This document shows, one piece after another, positions 16,741-25,642 of a stretch of DNA of 64,000 bases (positions within the stretch are counted from its first letter, which is position 1; every line of letters begins with the position of its first letter). The notes beneath the pieces are model-generated. The model was not told the origin of the DNA. It made no database searches and saw only the letters and a program-made list of their open reading frames with translations. This stretch comes from Paenibacillus pectinilyticus (GTDB taxonomy: Bacteria > Bacillota > Bacilli > Paenibacillales > NBRC-103111). The stretch covers positions 248,001 through 312,000 of the forward strand of contig NZ_LYPC01000012.1 of the NCBI RefSeq assembly GCF_001700435.1, in the 5' to 3' direction. The position numbers and the translations under genes are program-made.

Positions 16741-18260
16741 ATAAGCGCGGCTGGTTCGCCGATGCGTTCGTGACCCGCTCTTTGAAGTTTCAATTACTCT
16801 CCCGCACGTTATTGGTGATGTCTGCGCTGCTGCTGTTAATTGGTGTCTTTCAATATGTGTTCATGCAGCAGTTTATGTATCAGAATAAAGCAGAAACCAT
16901 CCGCAACCAGCTTGCTGCGCTGCCGCCCAATGTGTGGCTTCGTGTGGAGGAGGGGCAGGATAAGAACTCAAGTCCTTTCTTGCCGAGACAGGATTTTCGG
17001 AACAACAATCGGCAGGATAGTAATGTTGGCGGGAACGGGAATCCGCGGATTTTCGTGCCGGATCTAACGATAGCGCTGATTGATGACAAGGGTGCTTATA
17101 AACTCATCTCGTCACAGGATGAAACATCCACGCTGCAGCTTGATGCCAGTAAGTATCTGGATATTTTAAAAAATAAGGGAAAAATACAGGATCATCTGAT
17201 TCTCGACGATAGCAGTGGAAATGAACAATTGGTTGTGTTTCATCAAATTGGCGGTGACCCAGATCGCTCCCGTGGCTTTCAAGGGCTCATCCAAGCGAGC
17301 ACAAGCACAGCGCCCATTAAAGATGTGCTGCTGAGGCAACTGCTGACCTTCTTGTTCCTCTCGATGTCGGCCATGATTATCGGCCTGCTGGGTTTCTTGC
17401 CCGTGCTGCGCAGGACACTCGTTCCCCTCTCGAATATGGTCGACACGGTCAAAAGCATCGATGCAGGCAACCTGAACGAACGGTTCCCAGCTCATCAAGG
17501 GCAGGTAGAGATGGATCGATTAGCCACTTCGTTCAATAGTATGCTAGAACGGTTGGAGTTTTCATTCGAGGCGGAAAAGGAAGCCAAAGAGCAGATGCGC
17601 CGCTTCGCGGCGGATGCATCACACGAGCTCCGCACACCGCTGACCTCCATTCATGGCTTCCTGGAGGTGCTGCTGCGCGGCGCCTATCAGCAGCCAGAGC
17701 AGCTGCTGAAGGCGTTGAAGAGCATGCACGGCGAGTCCGTGCGCATTAATAAACTCGTCGAGGATCTCCTCTTACTCGCGAGATTAGATCGTACGCCGTC
17801 TTTCACGAAGACGGAGGGTGCTTTAGATGATATGCTCCATGAAATGGAGCATCAACTGCGTCTGCTCGCAGGCGAGCGTCAAGTCTCGTTCTTACTAGAA
17901 CCGGAGACGCGTTGTCTCTACGATTCGGATAAAATGAAGCAGGTTGTGCTCAATCTGTTTCACAACGCGGTCCAACACACACACCCGGAGACAGGCGAGT
18001 TGAGGCTCTCCGTAGTTCAGAAGGACGCGTACGTTGAAATCGCCGTGCGCGACAATGGACCTGGGATTGCGCCGGAACATCTTGCGCATCTGTTCGATCG
18101 TTTCTACCGCATCGATTCCTCGCGGGCGAGGCGGAGTGGTGGGGCGGGACTGGGCCTCTCGATTACACGTTCTATTGTGGAGCTGCATGGCGGATCCATT
18201 GCTGTGGAGAGTGCCGTCGGGGTAGGAAGCACGTTTATCGTTCGGCTGCCCAAAAAATAA
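16737..18260 (+). CDS. Membrane sensor histidine kinase (HAMP, HisKA, HATPase)
   Basis: A 507-residue kinase. A membrane helix at about 22-45 and another at about 200-222 flank an extracellular sensor region of about 150 residues rich in Asn/Asp/Ser (QDFRNNNRQDSNVGGN). HAMP covers about 223-275. His296 lies in ASHELRTPL. The ATPase domain has the N box (VVLNLFHNAVQHT), DNGPGIAPE, the F box (FDRFYRIDSS) and GGAGLGLSI. It should phosphorylate the regulator encoded just upstream. The stimulus is unknown. Because the predicted regulon includes an efflux system, a cell-envelope-active compound is one possibility. Confidence 0.93.
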   Translation: MNKRGWFADAFVTRSLKFQLLSRTLLVMSALLLLIGVFQYVFMQQFMYQNKAETIRNQLAALPPNVWLRVEEGQDKNSSPFLPRQDFRNNNRQDSNVGGNGNPRIFVPDLTIALIDDKGAYKLISSQDETSTLQLDASKYLDILKNKGKIQDHLILDDSSGNEQLVVFHQIGGDPDRSRGFQGLIQASTSTAPIKDVLLRQLLTFLFLSMSAMIIGLLGFLPVLRRTLVPLSNMVDTVKSIDAGNLNERFPAHQGQVEMDRLATSFNSMLERLEFSFEAEKEAKEQMRRFAADASHELRTPLTSIHGFLEVLLRGAYQQPEQLLKALKSMHGESVRINKLVEDLLLLARLDRTPSFTKTEGALDDMLHEMEHQLRLLAGERQVSFLLEPETRCLYDSDKMKQVVLNLFHNAVQHTHPETGELRLSVVQKDAYVEIAVRDNGPGIAPEHLAHLFDRFYRIDSSRARRSGGAGLGLSITRSIVELHGGSIAVESAVGVGSTFIVRLPKK

Positions 18261-18323
18261 GAGGTGGAAGGCTGACGAGTACCTGTTTAAATCAATGATT
18301 TCGTTCGTTGGCCTAGTTTTCAA

Positions 18324-18362
18324 AAGAGGGTGTCCCCAATTGGGGACACCCTCTTGATTTTG
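18324..18362 (+). terminator. Bidirectional terminator, perfect 32-bp palindrome
   Basis: A 16-bp perfect stem, AAGAGGGTGTCCCCAA and its complement (18324-18355), is followed by a T-rich stretch on the + side and preceded by A residues on the other. It separates the kinase gene from the convergent MerR-type gene. Confidence 0.8.
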
Positions 18363-18422
18363 TTTATAGATAATAGAGTGAAAGCTTGAAAAATAAGCGA
18401 GGAACATACTTCCGGCTAGGCA

Positions 18423-19337
18423 TCAGACATGAGCGAAGACGGATCTATGTGATTTGACGATTACCGATTGATACCATGCCTCCCAGTCTGCTTGATTGGG
18501 TGATTGAACATACGCGGATATAGGCGTCGTGCATTGCTTAAAGCCTGTTCCGCCGAGTACGAACAGTAAGTTAGGGTACTCGCTTAGACTTGCTTCGATC
18601 CAACGCTCCGTCATTTCCACATACGTAGGATTACTTATCGAAATCGCAATGACTGAAATGTTTTTCTCCTCAATTAATGTAGCCAAGTCGCCTAAAGGTG
18701 TATTCGGCCCTAAGTAAATGACCTCGAGGCCTTTGGTTCGTAAAAATAAGCTGAACAACATGAGACCAATGTGATGGTGTTCACCCTCGGGACAGAATGC
18801 TATCGCTGTAGGAAGATGAGATTGAATAGGAAGTATTCTAAAAAAATGAATGATGCGCTGCATAATCAATTGGGATGAGAAGTGTTCCTGGGCAGTCGAT
18901 ATGTTGCCATTCTCCCATTCCGTACCTAACCGGACTAACACAGGATTAAATACATTGTAAAAAACGTCTTCATAGTGATAGAGCGAAAAAGCTAGATCAA
19001 TTGCTTCATGAGAGGTTGCCGTATTTAGACCGATTAAATTTATATACAGTCTTTCAATAAGATCATGACTAGTTTTATAGATAGGGGATGCTGGAACTTC
19101 CTTGGATGGCGTTTTAGACTTTTTTTGTTTCAGCAAGCAGACAGCTTCACCAATCTTCATGTTGTGATCCGTCAGTTGATTTTTTAACCATTTAAGGGTA
19201 CTTATATCCGATTCACTATATAAGCGATGTCCCCCATTGCTCCGAAAAGGGGTAACGATCTGATACCTATTTTCCCAGGCTCGTAAAGTTACTGTAGGAA
19301 TCTCGAGTATTTCAGAAGCCTTCTTAATGCTATACAT
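18423..19337 (-). CDS. CarH/LitR-type MerR regulator with B12-binding photoreceptor domain
   Basis: A 304-residue protein. Residues 1-70 are a MerR DNA-binding domain (IKKASEILEIPTVTLRAWENR...GGHRLYSESDI). The region about 95-170 fits the helical cap of CarH-type proteins and carries the Wx9EH signature exactly (Trp141, Glu151-His152). The cobalamin domain has ExHxxG (Glu186-His188-Gly191) where the histidine would ligate cobalt. In Thermus and Bacillus megaterium such proteins bind adenosylcobalamin, repress in the dark and release DNA on illumination. The start is preceded by GAGGTG. It is divergent from the PAS-chemoreceptor gene, with repeated TTATACA/TTGTATA sites between. Confidence 0.88.
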   Translation of the reverse strand: MYSIKKASEILEIPTVTLRAWENRYQIVTPFRSNGGHRLYSESDISTLKWLKNQLTDHNMKIGEAVCLLKQKKSKTPSKEVPASPIYKTSHDLIERLYINLIGLNTATSHEAIDLAFSLYHYEDVFYNVFNPVLVRLGTEWENGNISTAQEHFSSQLIMQRIIHFFRILPIQSHLPTAIAFCPEGEHHHIGLMLFSLFLRTKGLEVIYLGPNTPLGDLATLIEEKNISVIAISISNPTYVEMTERWIEASLSEYPNLLFVLGGTGFKQCTTPISAYVQSPNQADWEAWYQSVIVKSHRSVFAHV

Positions 19338-19340
19338 ATC

Positions 19341-19453
19341 TTGTACACCTCAGAAGTATTATACACAATTAGTATCCCTTTGGTAATTGTTTCTTGTATA
19401 ACTGATATAATTATTGTATAGTTTCCTTAATAAAATTATACAAAAATTATACA
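19341..19453. promoter_or_regulatory. Divergent promoters overlapped by TTATACA/TTGTATA repeats
   Basis: Seven-base sites occur at 19341 (TTGTACA), 19359 (TTATACA), 19394 and 19414 (TTGTATA), 19436 and 19447 (TTATACA, 11 bp apart). A + promoter TTGTAT (19394-19399)/17 bp/TATAGT (19417-19422) and a - promoter TTGTAT (19443-19438)/17 bp/TATACA (19420-19415) are built from these same sites. A regulator bound here, most likely the CarH-type protein, would block both. Confidence 0.6.
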
Positions 19454-19478
19454 TAGATAGAATAAGGCGGTTTGCATA

Positions 19479-20405
19479 ATGAGTGTTATATCGACTAGAA
19501 ATCATGCCAGCACACAGGTGTTGGATGGAAATTCTGTACTTGCTGCAATTGAGCAGTCATTGGCTATGATTGAGTTCGACGCCCAAGGGAAAGTAGTATG
19601 GGTCAACGACAATTTCGCAAAGGCTATGGACTATGAAACAACAGAAATGTTAGGGCTGTCGCATAAGAAGTTTTGCACTTCGGAATTTGTGAATAGTTCT
19701 GAATATACCAAGCTTTGGAATGATCTAAAGAGCGGGCGTCCTTTCCAAGAAAAAATATTGCGGGTCACTAAGAATCGGCATCTTCGATGGTTTGAGGCAA
19801 CATATACACCTATTATGAATACGGAAGGCCAGGTAGTGGGTGTTCTGAAGATTGCAACGGATATTACGAAGCGAGAAAACGCGACTACAAAGTTAACGAA
19901 CGATTTGCAAGAAATGGCGGAGGATCTTTTGAAACGCGCGGAAAAAGGGGTTTCTAGCAGCTACGAAATTGCATCAGCGATCGATAAGGTTGTTGGAGAA
20001 TCTAATGATAATATGCATGCCCTCCAATTGATGGAGCATAAAGCCGACGCTGTTCAACAAACGACGAAGTCAATCCGAGACATTGCTTCGCAAACCAATT
20101 TACTCGCTTTGAATGCGGCAATAGAGGCAGCGCACGCAGGACAGTATGGGCTGGGCTTTAATGTGGTAGCGAGTGAGGTTCGCAAGTTGGCTAAGCAAAC
20201 GGAGGAGGCAGCTAAAGAAGTGAACTCCACACTTCAGGATATTGCCGTTCAGGTAGTAGAAATCTCTAAAGGTATAAAGCGTACACAAATGGTGATATCA
20301 GACAGTCAGCTGCGCACACAACAGGCTGTTGATGAATTTATGGACATTGGTCAAGCTGCACGTCAACTAGATAGCCAAGCCAAGGCACTAGGGGAGTTAC
20401 TATAA
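19479..20405 (+). CDS. Soluble PAS-domain methyl-accepting chemotaxis-type protein
   Basis: A 308-residue protein with no membrane helix. Residues about 20-130 are a PAS domain ([35 protein letters not shown]). Residues about 150-300 are a short chemoreceptor signalling helix pair with the tip sequence [23 protein letters not shown] followed by [16 protein letters not shown]; for length I give only its core, [21 protein letters not shown] domains bind flavin, haem or small ligands. No cofactor-defining residue was identified. The gene is divergent from the CarH-type regulator, so its expression may be light- or B12-dependent. AAGGCGG lies upstream of the ATG. Confidence 0.85.
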   Translation: MSVISTRNHASTQVLDGNSVLAAIEQSLAMIEFDAQGKVVWVNDNFAKAMDYETTEMLGLSHKKFCTSEFVNSSEYTKLWNDLKSGRPFQEKILRVTKNRHLRWFEATYTPIMNTEGQVVGVLKIATDITKRENATTKLTNDLQEMAEDLLKRAEKGVSSSYEIASAIDKVVGESNDNMHALQLMEHKADAVQQTTKSIRDIASQTNLLALNAAIEAAHAGQYGLGFNVVASEVRKLAKQTEEAAKEVNSTLQDIAVQVVEISKGIKRTQMVISDSQLRTQQAVDEFMDIGQAARQLDSQAKALGELL

Positions 20406-20456
20406 AGTAAACTGAGCCAATAATATGGAAATAGAGCACGTGTATTCGCATGATAC

Positions 20457-20491
20457 AAAAGGGGTCAGCCGTCAAACGGTTGGCCTCTTTC
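20457..20491 (+). terminator. Terminator after the PAS-chemoreceptor gene
   Basis: GGGGTCAGCCGT and ACGGTTGGCCTC pair around CAA with two G-T pairs, followed by TTT. Confidence 0.6.
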
Positions 20492-20516
20492 GCGTCTGCT
20501 ATCGTACCATTTCCTT

Positions 20517-20593
20517 TTTCAGCCAATGCTCAGGTACTTCTCAACCAACCTTCAGTTCATACTCAGATGGGCTTCAGGTAAGGGGTCTATACT
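20517..20593 (+). promoter_or_regulatory. Six phased 11-bp CAG boxes and promoter
   Basis: CAG at 20520-20522 and 20531-20533, CAA at 20542-20544, then CAG at 20553-20555, 20564-20566 and 20575-20577: six boxes, each exactly 11 bp from the next. Ten bases later comes TATACT (20588-20593). This is the clearest example of the element and precedes the secreted Gly-rich protein gene. Confidence 0.75.
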
Positions 20594-20641
20594 TGGTTTT
20601 GTAAGGGAAACACAAATCTAAAGATGAGGTGGAAACAAATT

Positions 20642-21784
20642 ATGAAAAAGATAAGCAAAAAAATTCTCGCAGGTTCACTAGTAGCATCTTTCGTCATCGG
20701 AGTTGGTTTAGTAGGAGCCTTACATAATGAAGCATTCGCAGATACAGCAGCAGGCACATCAACGAGCACAACAACTCCGAAAGCTGGACATGGCGGCAAA
20801 GGTTTTAACGATATGGGCCGTGGACAATTCGGTGATCGCGGTGGTTTTAGAGGCGGCAATGTAATCAAAGAAACGGCAACGATCTTGGGCGTTGAAGAAA
20901 GTGCGGTTCAAGATGCGTTGAAAGCTGGTAAAACATTAGCGGGCTTTGCCGTTGAAAAAGGATTAACGAAGGAAGATTATTTGCAAAAGCTTATCGCAGC
21001 TGAAACAACATCCATTACGGCTGAGGTAACAGCAGGGAAATTGACGCAAGCGAAGGCGGATGAAGCGATTAAAGGCCTAAGTGACCAATTAACGAAGCAA
21101 ATTGATGGTACTGGCTTTAAGGGCGGCTTTGGCGGCGGTCCTGGTCAAGGCGATCGTGGCGGCTTCCGAGGCGGCAATGTGGTGAAGGAAACAGCAACGA
21201 TTCTCGGCGTAGAGGAAACGGCTGTTCAAGAGGCATTAAAAGCGGATAAAACCTTAGCTGAATTTGCGGTTGAAAAAGGATTGACGAAGGAAGATTATTT
21301 GCAAAAGCTCATCGCAGCTGAAACAACATCCATCACGGCTGAAGTGACAGCAGGGAAATTGACGCAAGCGAAGGCTGATGAAATTATCAAAGGTCTAAGT
21401 GATCAATTAACCAAGCAAATTGACAGCAAAGGCTTCAAAGGCGGCTTCCCAGGTGGCGGTAAAGGCGGCCCTGGAGGTCCTGGCGGATTCGGTGGCTTCG
21501 GCGGCGGACTATTCGGCAATTCGGAAGCAGTAACTACGATTCTAGGTATTACACAAGATGAGCTCAAAACGGAGTTAGAGTCCGGTAAATCCCTAGTGGA
21601 CATCGCAACTGCGAAAGGCATCAGCGAAGATGATCTGATTAGCAAAATCAAAGACAGCATGACAGATTCCATCAAAAAGTCCGTCGAGCAAAAAGGAACG
21701 GCACATAGCCGTCCAGATGGCAGACAAGGACGTCCTAAAGCACCTGCGGACACAGCAACGCCTGCACCTACAGCAACAAACTAA
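20642..21784 (+). CDS. Secreted Gly-rich protein with repeated helical domain
   Basis: A 380-residue protein of unknown function. The N-terminus (MKKISKKILAGSLVASFVIG ... NEAFA-DTAAG) is a signal peptide. Two nearly identical units of about 107 residues follow (ETATILGVEE, GKTLAGFAVEKGLTKEDYLQ, AAETTSITAEVTAGKLTQAK, GLSDQLTKQID). A third, divergent and shorter unit comes later (AVTTILGITQDELKTELESG). Gly/Phe-rich linkers separate them (GGFGGGPGQGDRGGFRGG). The first two units are also close at DNA level, so the duplication is recent or kept homogeneous. The ATG at 20642 has GAGGTGG upstream. The phased boxes place it under the adjacent two-component system, and the efflux operon follows after a terminator. 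Confidence 0.8.
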   Translation: MKKISKKILAGSLVASFVIGVGLVGALHNEAFADTAAGTSTSTTTPKAGHGGKGFNDMGRGQFGDRGGFRGGNVIKETATILGVEESAVQDALKAGKTLAGFAVEKGLTKEDYLQKLIAAETTSITAEVTAGKLTQAKADEAIKGLSDQLTKQIDGTGFKGGFGGGPGQGDRGGFRGGNVVKETATILGVEETAVQEALKADKTLAEFAVEKGLTKEDYLQKLIAAETTSITAEVTAGKLTQAKADEIIKGLSDQLTKQIDSKGFKGGFPGGGKGGPGGPGGFGGFGGGLFGNSEAVTTILGITQDELKTELESGKSLVDIATAKGISEDDLISKIKDSMTDSIKKSVEQKGTAHSRPDGRQGRPKAPADTATPAPTATN

Positions 21785-21797
21785 GGGAAAGATATGA

Positions 21798-21826
21798 AAA
21801 GCTGCTCGCTTCGCGAGCGGCTTTTT
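21798..21826 (+). terminator. Rho-independent terminator
   Basis: GCTGCTCGC-TTC-GCGAGCGGC stem followed by TTTTT, just after the Gly-rich protein gene. Confidence 0.85.
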
Positions 21827-21866
21827 GTGCGTGCGAACCTAATGAGGAAGCGAGGGTTGTCTTCAT

Positions 21867-21943
21867 TTTCAGCAAACACTCAGCTTTCGTTCAACTTACT
21901 TTCAGCCCACACTCAGACTGGTTTCAGTCGTTCCTAGTAGACT
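21867..21943 (+). promoter_or_regulatory. Six phased 11-bp CAG boxes and promoter of the efflux operon
   Basis: CAG at 21870-21872 and 21881-21883, CAA at 21892-21894, then CAG at 21903-21905, 21914-21916 and 21925-21927. After ten bases comes a -10-like TAGACT (21938-21943). The third box is CAA here and at 20542, so the whole arrangement is conserved between the two promoters. Confidence 0.75.
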
Positions 21944-22010
21944 ACATCTTGTGAAGAATGTTAGGCCTAGACAGGGTATGACTAGGTAAATCGGGAGAGG
22001 GGTATGACGG

Positions 22011-23696
22011 ATGACATTAGGCAAAAAGAAAAAATGGCTCATAGTAGCTTTAGCTGCCATCCTTTGTGGGGCGGGTACATATTACTATGTACATAATAAT
22101 GCGAAACCAGCAGCCGCAGCCACACAACAAACGACAATGAAAGTGACCAAGGGAGAGATATCCTCAACGGTATCAGGAACGTCTCAATTGGATGCTAAGG
22201 ATAAACAGAATGTTGTGATTCCGATGGATGGGATCATCAAAACGATGAATTTAACTCAAAACCAAGCCGTCAAGAAAGGCGATGTGCTTGTTGAACTTTC
22301 CGTACCCTCTACAGAAACGAATTTGAAGGAAGCACAAGTAACCCTGCAGCAGCTGCAAAGTGATTTGGCAGAGATGCAAGATGAGCAAGGACATATGAGC
22401 GTATCGGCTCCGATTTCGGGTAAGCTTTCGTTGCCTGCGAACCTTGATGTAGGCAGCCAAGTCAATAAAACAACCAAGATTGGGACTATTTCAGATACCT
22501 CACAATATAAAGTAAGCTTGCCGTTCTCCCTGCAAGAAGCTGTTCAGTTGAAAAAAGGCGATCCAGTTGAACTCAGCGTAGATGGCTATTTACTCTCTAA
22601 AGTGGGAGCAGTCGACACGATCGGGCATGAGATTCAAGCCGATAGCAACGGGAATAAAGTCGTACTGGTCAATGTGCTGGTCGACAATGATGGCACGCTT
22701 TCAGCGGGTCTGAAGGTGAAGGGCAGCATCGGCAGCGGGACGACCAAAATCGATTCTTCCGATAGTGCGGCACTAGCGTATGTGCGCACGGCTTCCGTTT
22801 TCTCCGAAGCAAGCGGTACGGTGAAAACGATGAATTTTAAAGACGGGGATACCGTTAAACAAGGCAGCTTGATTGCATCGCTGTTCAACGACGATATGAA
22901 CAAGAATATTATCGCGAAACAGTCAGCGATTGAAAGTCAGAAGATTCGTGTTGACGATGCGCAGCAAAAGGTTGATCAATTAACGATCAGAGCCCCATTT
23001 GATGGCGTGTTCTCAGCGGATTTTGCCAACAGTAAAAGCAATGTCCTTCGGAACTATCCAGCAGGTGCGCAAATTCTTGCCAATACAACGCTAGGTGCCG
23101 TTGCAAGCTTAAGCACGATGCAGCTCGCAATCGCAGTGGATGAGCTCGATTTGACAAGTGTGAAGGTCGGTCAGAAGGTTAACGTGAAGGTGGATGCGAT
23201 AGCTCGGGGATCTTTCACGGGTGAAGTAACATCAGTCTCAAACGTAGGTACAACGTCAAACGGTGTTACCACCTACGATGCTGTTGTTGCTATACCGAAT
23301 ACGGCTCAGAATGATTTGAAATATGCGATGACAGCGACAGCTGAAATTTTCATTCAGGATAAGAAAGATATTCTCGTGGTTCCGATTCAAGTGGTCACGA
23401 CGACGAAGGGCAAATCGACCGTAACTGTTAAAAAAGCTGACGGTACAACGGAAGAGCGCGAGATCAAAGTCGGTATTCGCAGTAAGACGCAAATGGAAGT
23501 ACTTAGCGGCCTAAGCGAAGGCGATGAAGTCGTCATGCCAGTACGTAAAGCAACAACGACGACGCAGCAACAAGGCTTCCCAGGCGGAGCTGGCGGGTTC
23601 CCAGGTGGTGGTGCCGGCGGATTCGGCGGCGCAGCAGGCGGCGGTGGCTTTACGGGTGGCGGAAATGCTGGCGGCGGTACACGTCGGGCGGATTAA
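22011..23696 (+). CDS. MacA/HlyD-type membrane-fusion efflux adaptor
   Basis: A 561-residue adaptor. An N-terminal membrane anchor (about residues 8-28, WLIVALAAILCGAGTYYYV) is followed by split biotinyl-lipoyl segments (GIIKTMNLTQNQAVKKGDVL and, later, GTVKTMNFKDGDTVKQGSLI), a short coiled region, beta-barrel and membrane-proximal domains (VPIQVVTTTKGKSTVTV). The last 45 residues are almost only Gly, Phe, Ala and Pro (GGFPGGGAGGFGGAAGGG), like the linkers of the upstream secreted protein. In Gram-positives such adaptors work with a MacB-type ATPase and permease, encoded next. The operon is preceded by the phased boxes. RBS GGGAGAGGGG. Confidence 0.9.
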   Translation: MTLGKKKKWLIVALAAILCGAGTYYYVHNNAKPAAAATQQTTMKVTKGEISSTVSGTSQLDAKDKQNVVIPMDGIIKTMNLTQNQAVKKGDVLVELSVPSTETNLKEAQVTLQQLQSDLAEMQDEQGHMSVSAPISGKLSLPANLDVGSQVNKTTKIGTISDTSQYKVSLPFSLQEAVQLKKGDPVELSVDGYLLSKVGAVDTIGHEIQADSNGNKVVLVNVLVDNDGTLSAGLKVKGSIGSGTTKIDSSDSAALAYVRTASVFSEASGTVKTMNFKDGDTVKQGSLIASLFNDDMNKNIIAKQSAIESQKIRVDDAQQKVDQLTIRAPFDGVFSADFANSKSNVLRNYPAGAQILANTTLGAVASLSTMQLAIAVDELDLTSVKVGQKVNVKVDAIARGSFTGEVTSVSNVGTTSNGVTTYDAVVAIPNTAQNDLKYAMTATAEIFIQDKKDILVVPIQVVTTTKGKSTVTVKKADGTTEEREIKVGIRSKTQMEVLSGLSEGDEVVMPVRKATTTTQQQGFPGGAGGFPGGGAGGFGGAAGGGGFTGGGNAGGGTRRAD

Positions 23697-23725
23697 GCCA
23701 GCCTTCTCGGAAAGGAGTGAATAGG

Positions 23726-24451
23726 ATGAATATCATTGAGCTGAATGGGATAACGAAGAGCTACACACGTGGCACGGAGGAATTGCAGATTTTACGCGGG
23801 ATTACCCTGCATATTGCAGAAGGCGACTTCGTCGCTATTATCGGGCCCAGCGGATCGGGTAAATCGACCTTAATGAATACAATCGGGCTGCTCGACAGCC
23901 CGACGTCAGGGAACTATACACTCGACGGCGTAGCGACGGAGAAAATGTCAGATAACGGGCTTGCGGAACTCCGCAATCGGAAGATTGGCTTTATCTTTCA
24001 GCAATTTAATTTGCTGCCGAGGCTCACAGCGATGGAAAATGTCGAGCTCCCTATGATCTATGCAGGAATCCCGCCGAAACAACGGCGAGAACAGGCGCAG
24101 CGCATGCTGGAGAAGCTTGGTATGGGCCAACGCGGACATCACAAGCCAAGTGAGCTTTCAGGCGGACAGCAGCAGCGTGTTGCGATTGCTAGAGCTTTGG
24201 CCATCAGCCCCTCATTGATCCTTGCGGATGAGCCGACCGGGGCACTGGATTCGAAGACAGGCATCGAGGTGCTTCAGTTAATCAAAGAATTGAATCAACA
24301 GGGAAATACCATTGTTCTCATTACGCATGACCATCATATTGCGGACAATGCCAAACGGGTTGTTGCCCTGCGCGACGGTGAGATCATCAGCGATATTCGC
24401 AACGAAGCATGGTCCGTAGAAGTGCCTCAGTTAGAGGAGGCGCATTCATGA
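23726..24451 (+). CDS. MacB/LolD-type ABC transporter ATP-binding protein
   Basis: A 241-residue ATPase with Walker [11 protein letters not shown]-loop [19 protein letters not shown], signature [15 protein letters not shown], Walker [13 protein letters not shown] and the switch histidine in LITHDHH. The [10 protein letters not shown] context is typical of exporters paired with FtsX-like permeases. ATG 23726 is preferred because AAAGGAG lies 8-14 bases upstream; the GTG at 23717 directly abuts that site. The permease gene overlaps by four bases, and the adaptor gene ends 29 bp upstream, so all three are co-translated. Confidence 0.95.
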   Translation: MNIIELNGITKSYTRGTEELQILRGITLHIAEGDFVAIIGPSGSGKSTLMNTIGLLDSPTSGNYTLDGVATEKMSDNGLAELRNRKIGFIFQQFNLLPRLTAMENVELPMIYAGIPPKQRREQAQRMLEKLGMGQRGHHKPSELSGGQQQRVAIARALAISPSLILADEPTGALDSKTGIEVLQLIKELNQQGNTIVLITHDHHIADNAKRVVALRDGEIISDIRNEAWSVEVPQLEEAHS

Positions 24452-25623
24452 GAATTTGGGAACTTTTCCAAATGGCGATGGCAACGATTCGTTCTAATCC
24501 GTTGCGAACCGTTTTGACCATGCTGGGCGTTATTATCGGGGTTGCCTCGGTTATCACGCTTGTATCGATTGGGCAAGGGACTTCGAAGGCGATTGAGAAG
24601 CAATATGAAGGGCTCGGAACCAATCTGCTGACCGTGACATTATTGGGAAATGGTCGTGCAACACAGCTCAATTACGATGATTTGATGACGCTGGAGGGTA
24701 CGGCAGGCATCGCAACGATTGCGCCAACCATGACACAGAACAGTTCCATCAAGTATGATCGGACAACAGAAAGCTACAATGTGATTGGAACGAATGACCG
24801 TTATTTGGATGTACAAAAAGGAAAAATGGCCAGCGGACGTTTCCTAGCGGAGGCTGATCTGGATTACCGCAATCACGTTGCCGTTATCGGGACGGAAGTA
24901 GCCACAAAGTTCTTCGGCAAGGATGATCCGGTTGGCGAAGAAATTAACGTAAAAGGCTACATGTACACCATCATTGGTGTTCTTCAAACGAAAGGCTCCA
25001 ATACGAGCGGAACTTCATTGGATAGCTCGGTACTCGTACCGTTGCCGACGATGAGCAGGGACTTTAAACTTGGCAGCATCCGGACCGCTTATGTCGAAGC
25101 CTCCTCTGGCGATCTTGTCGCCCGGGCACAAGTCGCGTTGGAAGCTTACTTATACCAGAAATTTAAAAGTACATCAGGTTATAACATTTTGAACTCATCT
25201 GAGCTCATTAGTGCAAGGCAATCTGCTTCCAGCACATTGACCAATCAATTAGTTGCTGTCGCTGCAATTTCCTTGCTTGTAGGCGGGATCGGGATCATGA
25301 ATATCATGCTCGTCACCGTGAGCGAGCGAACGAGGGAGATTGGGATTCGGAAGTCAATTGGGGCGAAGCGAAGAAATATTTTGCTGCAATTCCTAGTCGA
25401 GGCAACTTTAATCAGTGGGATGGGCGGTTTAATTGGCTTGATTGTAGGGATTAGCTTATCACTTGCCTGGCCTTATATTAATCCAAGCCAACAAACAAGC
25501 TTATCGCTCAATATCGGTCTCTATGCATTCTTATTCTCAGCACTTGTCGGCGTTATTTTCGGTTTATACCCAGCTAATAAAGCATCGAAATTAAAACCTA
25601 TCGACGCCCTGCGTTTCGATTAG
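24448..25623 (+). CDS. MacB/FtsX-type ABC transporter permease
   Basis: A 391-residue permease. One helix near the N-terminus (NPLRTVLTMLGVIIGVASVI) is followed by a large extracytoplasmic MacB-like domain (residues about 45-260). Three C-terminal helices carry the FtsX signature (GGIGIMNIMLVTVSERTREIG and IRKSIGAKRRNIL; each given in part). The start ATG sits in ATGA with the upstream stop and has GAGGAGG before it; the longer frame from 24409 is an overlap artefact. With the two preceding genes it forms a tripartite exporter. The substrate could be a peptide, antibiotic or lipid and is not determinable here. Confidence 0.95.
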   Translation: MRIWELFQMAMATIRSNPLRTVLTMLGVIIGVASVITLVSIGQGTSKAIEKQYEGLGTNLLTVTLLGNGRATQLNYDDLMTLEGTAGIATIAPTMTQNSSIKYDRTTESYNVIGTNDRYLDVQKGKMASGRFLAEADLDYRNHVAVIGTEVATKFFGKDDPVGEEINVKGYMYTIIGVLQTKGSNTSGTSLDSSVLVPLPTMSRDFKLGSIRTAYVEASSGDLVARAQVALEAYLYQKFKSTSGYNILNSSELISARQSASSTLTNQLVAVAAISLLVGGIGIMNIMLVTVSERTREIGIRKSIGAKRRNILLQFLVEATLISGMGGLIGLIVGISLSLAWPYINPSQQTSLSLNIGLYAFLFSALVGVIFGLYPANKASKLKPIDALRFD

Positions 25624-25642
25624 GCTACAGGAGGTTTGTAAC

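Noticed and set aside
21403..21753. Minus-strand frame opposite the Gly-rich protein
   Set aside because: Pro-rich complement of Gly-rich codons; the plus strand has a signal peptide and repeats.
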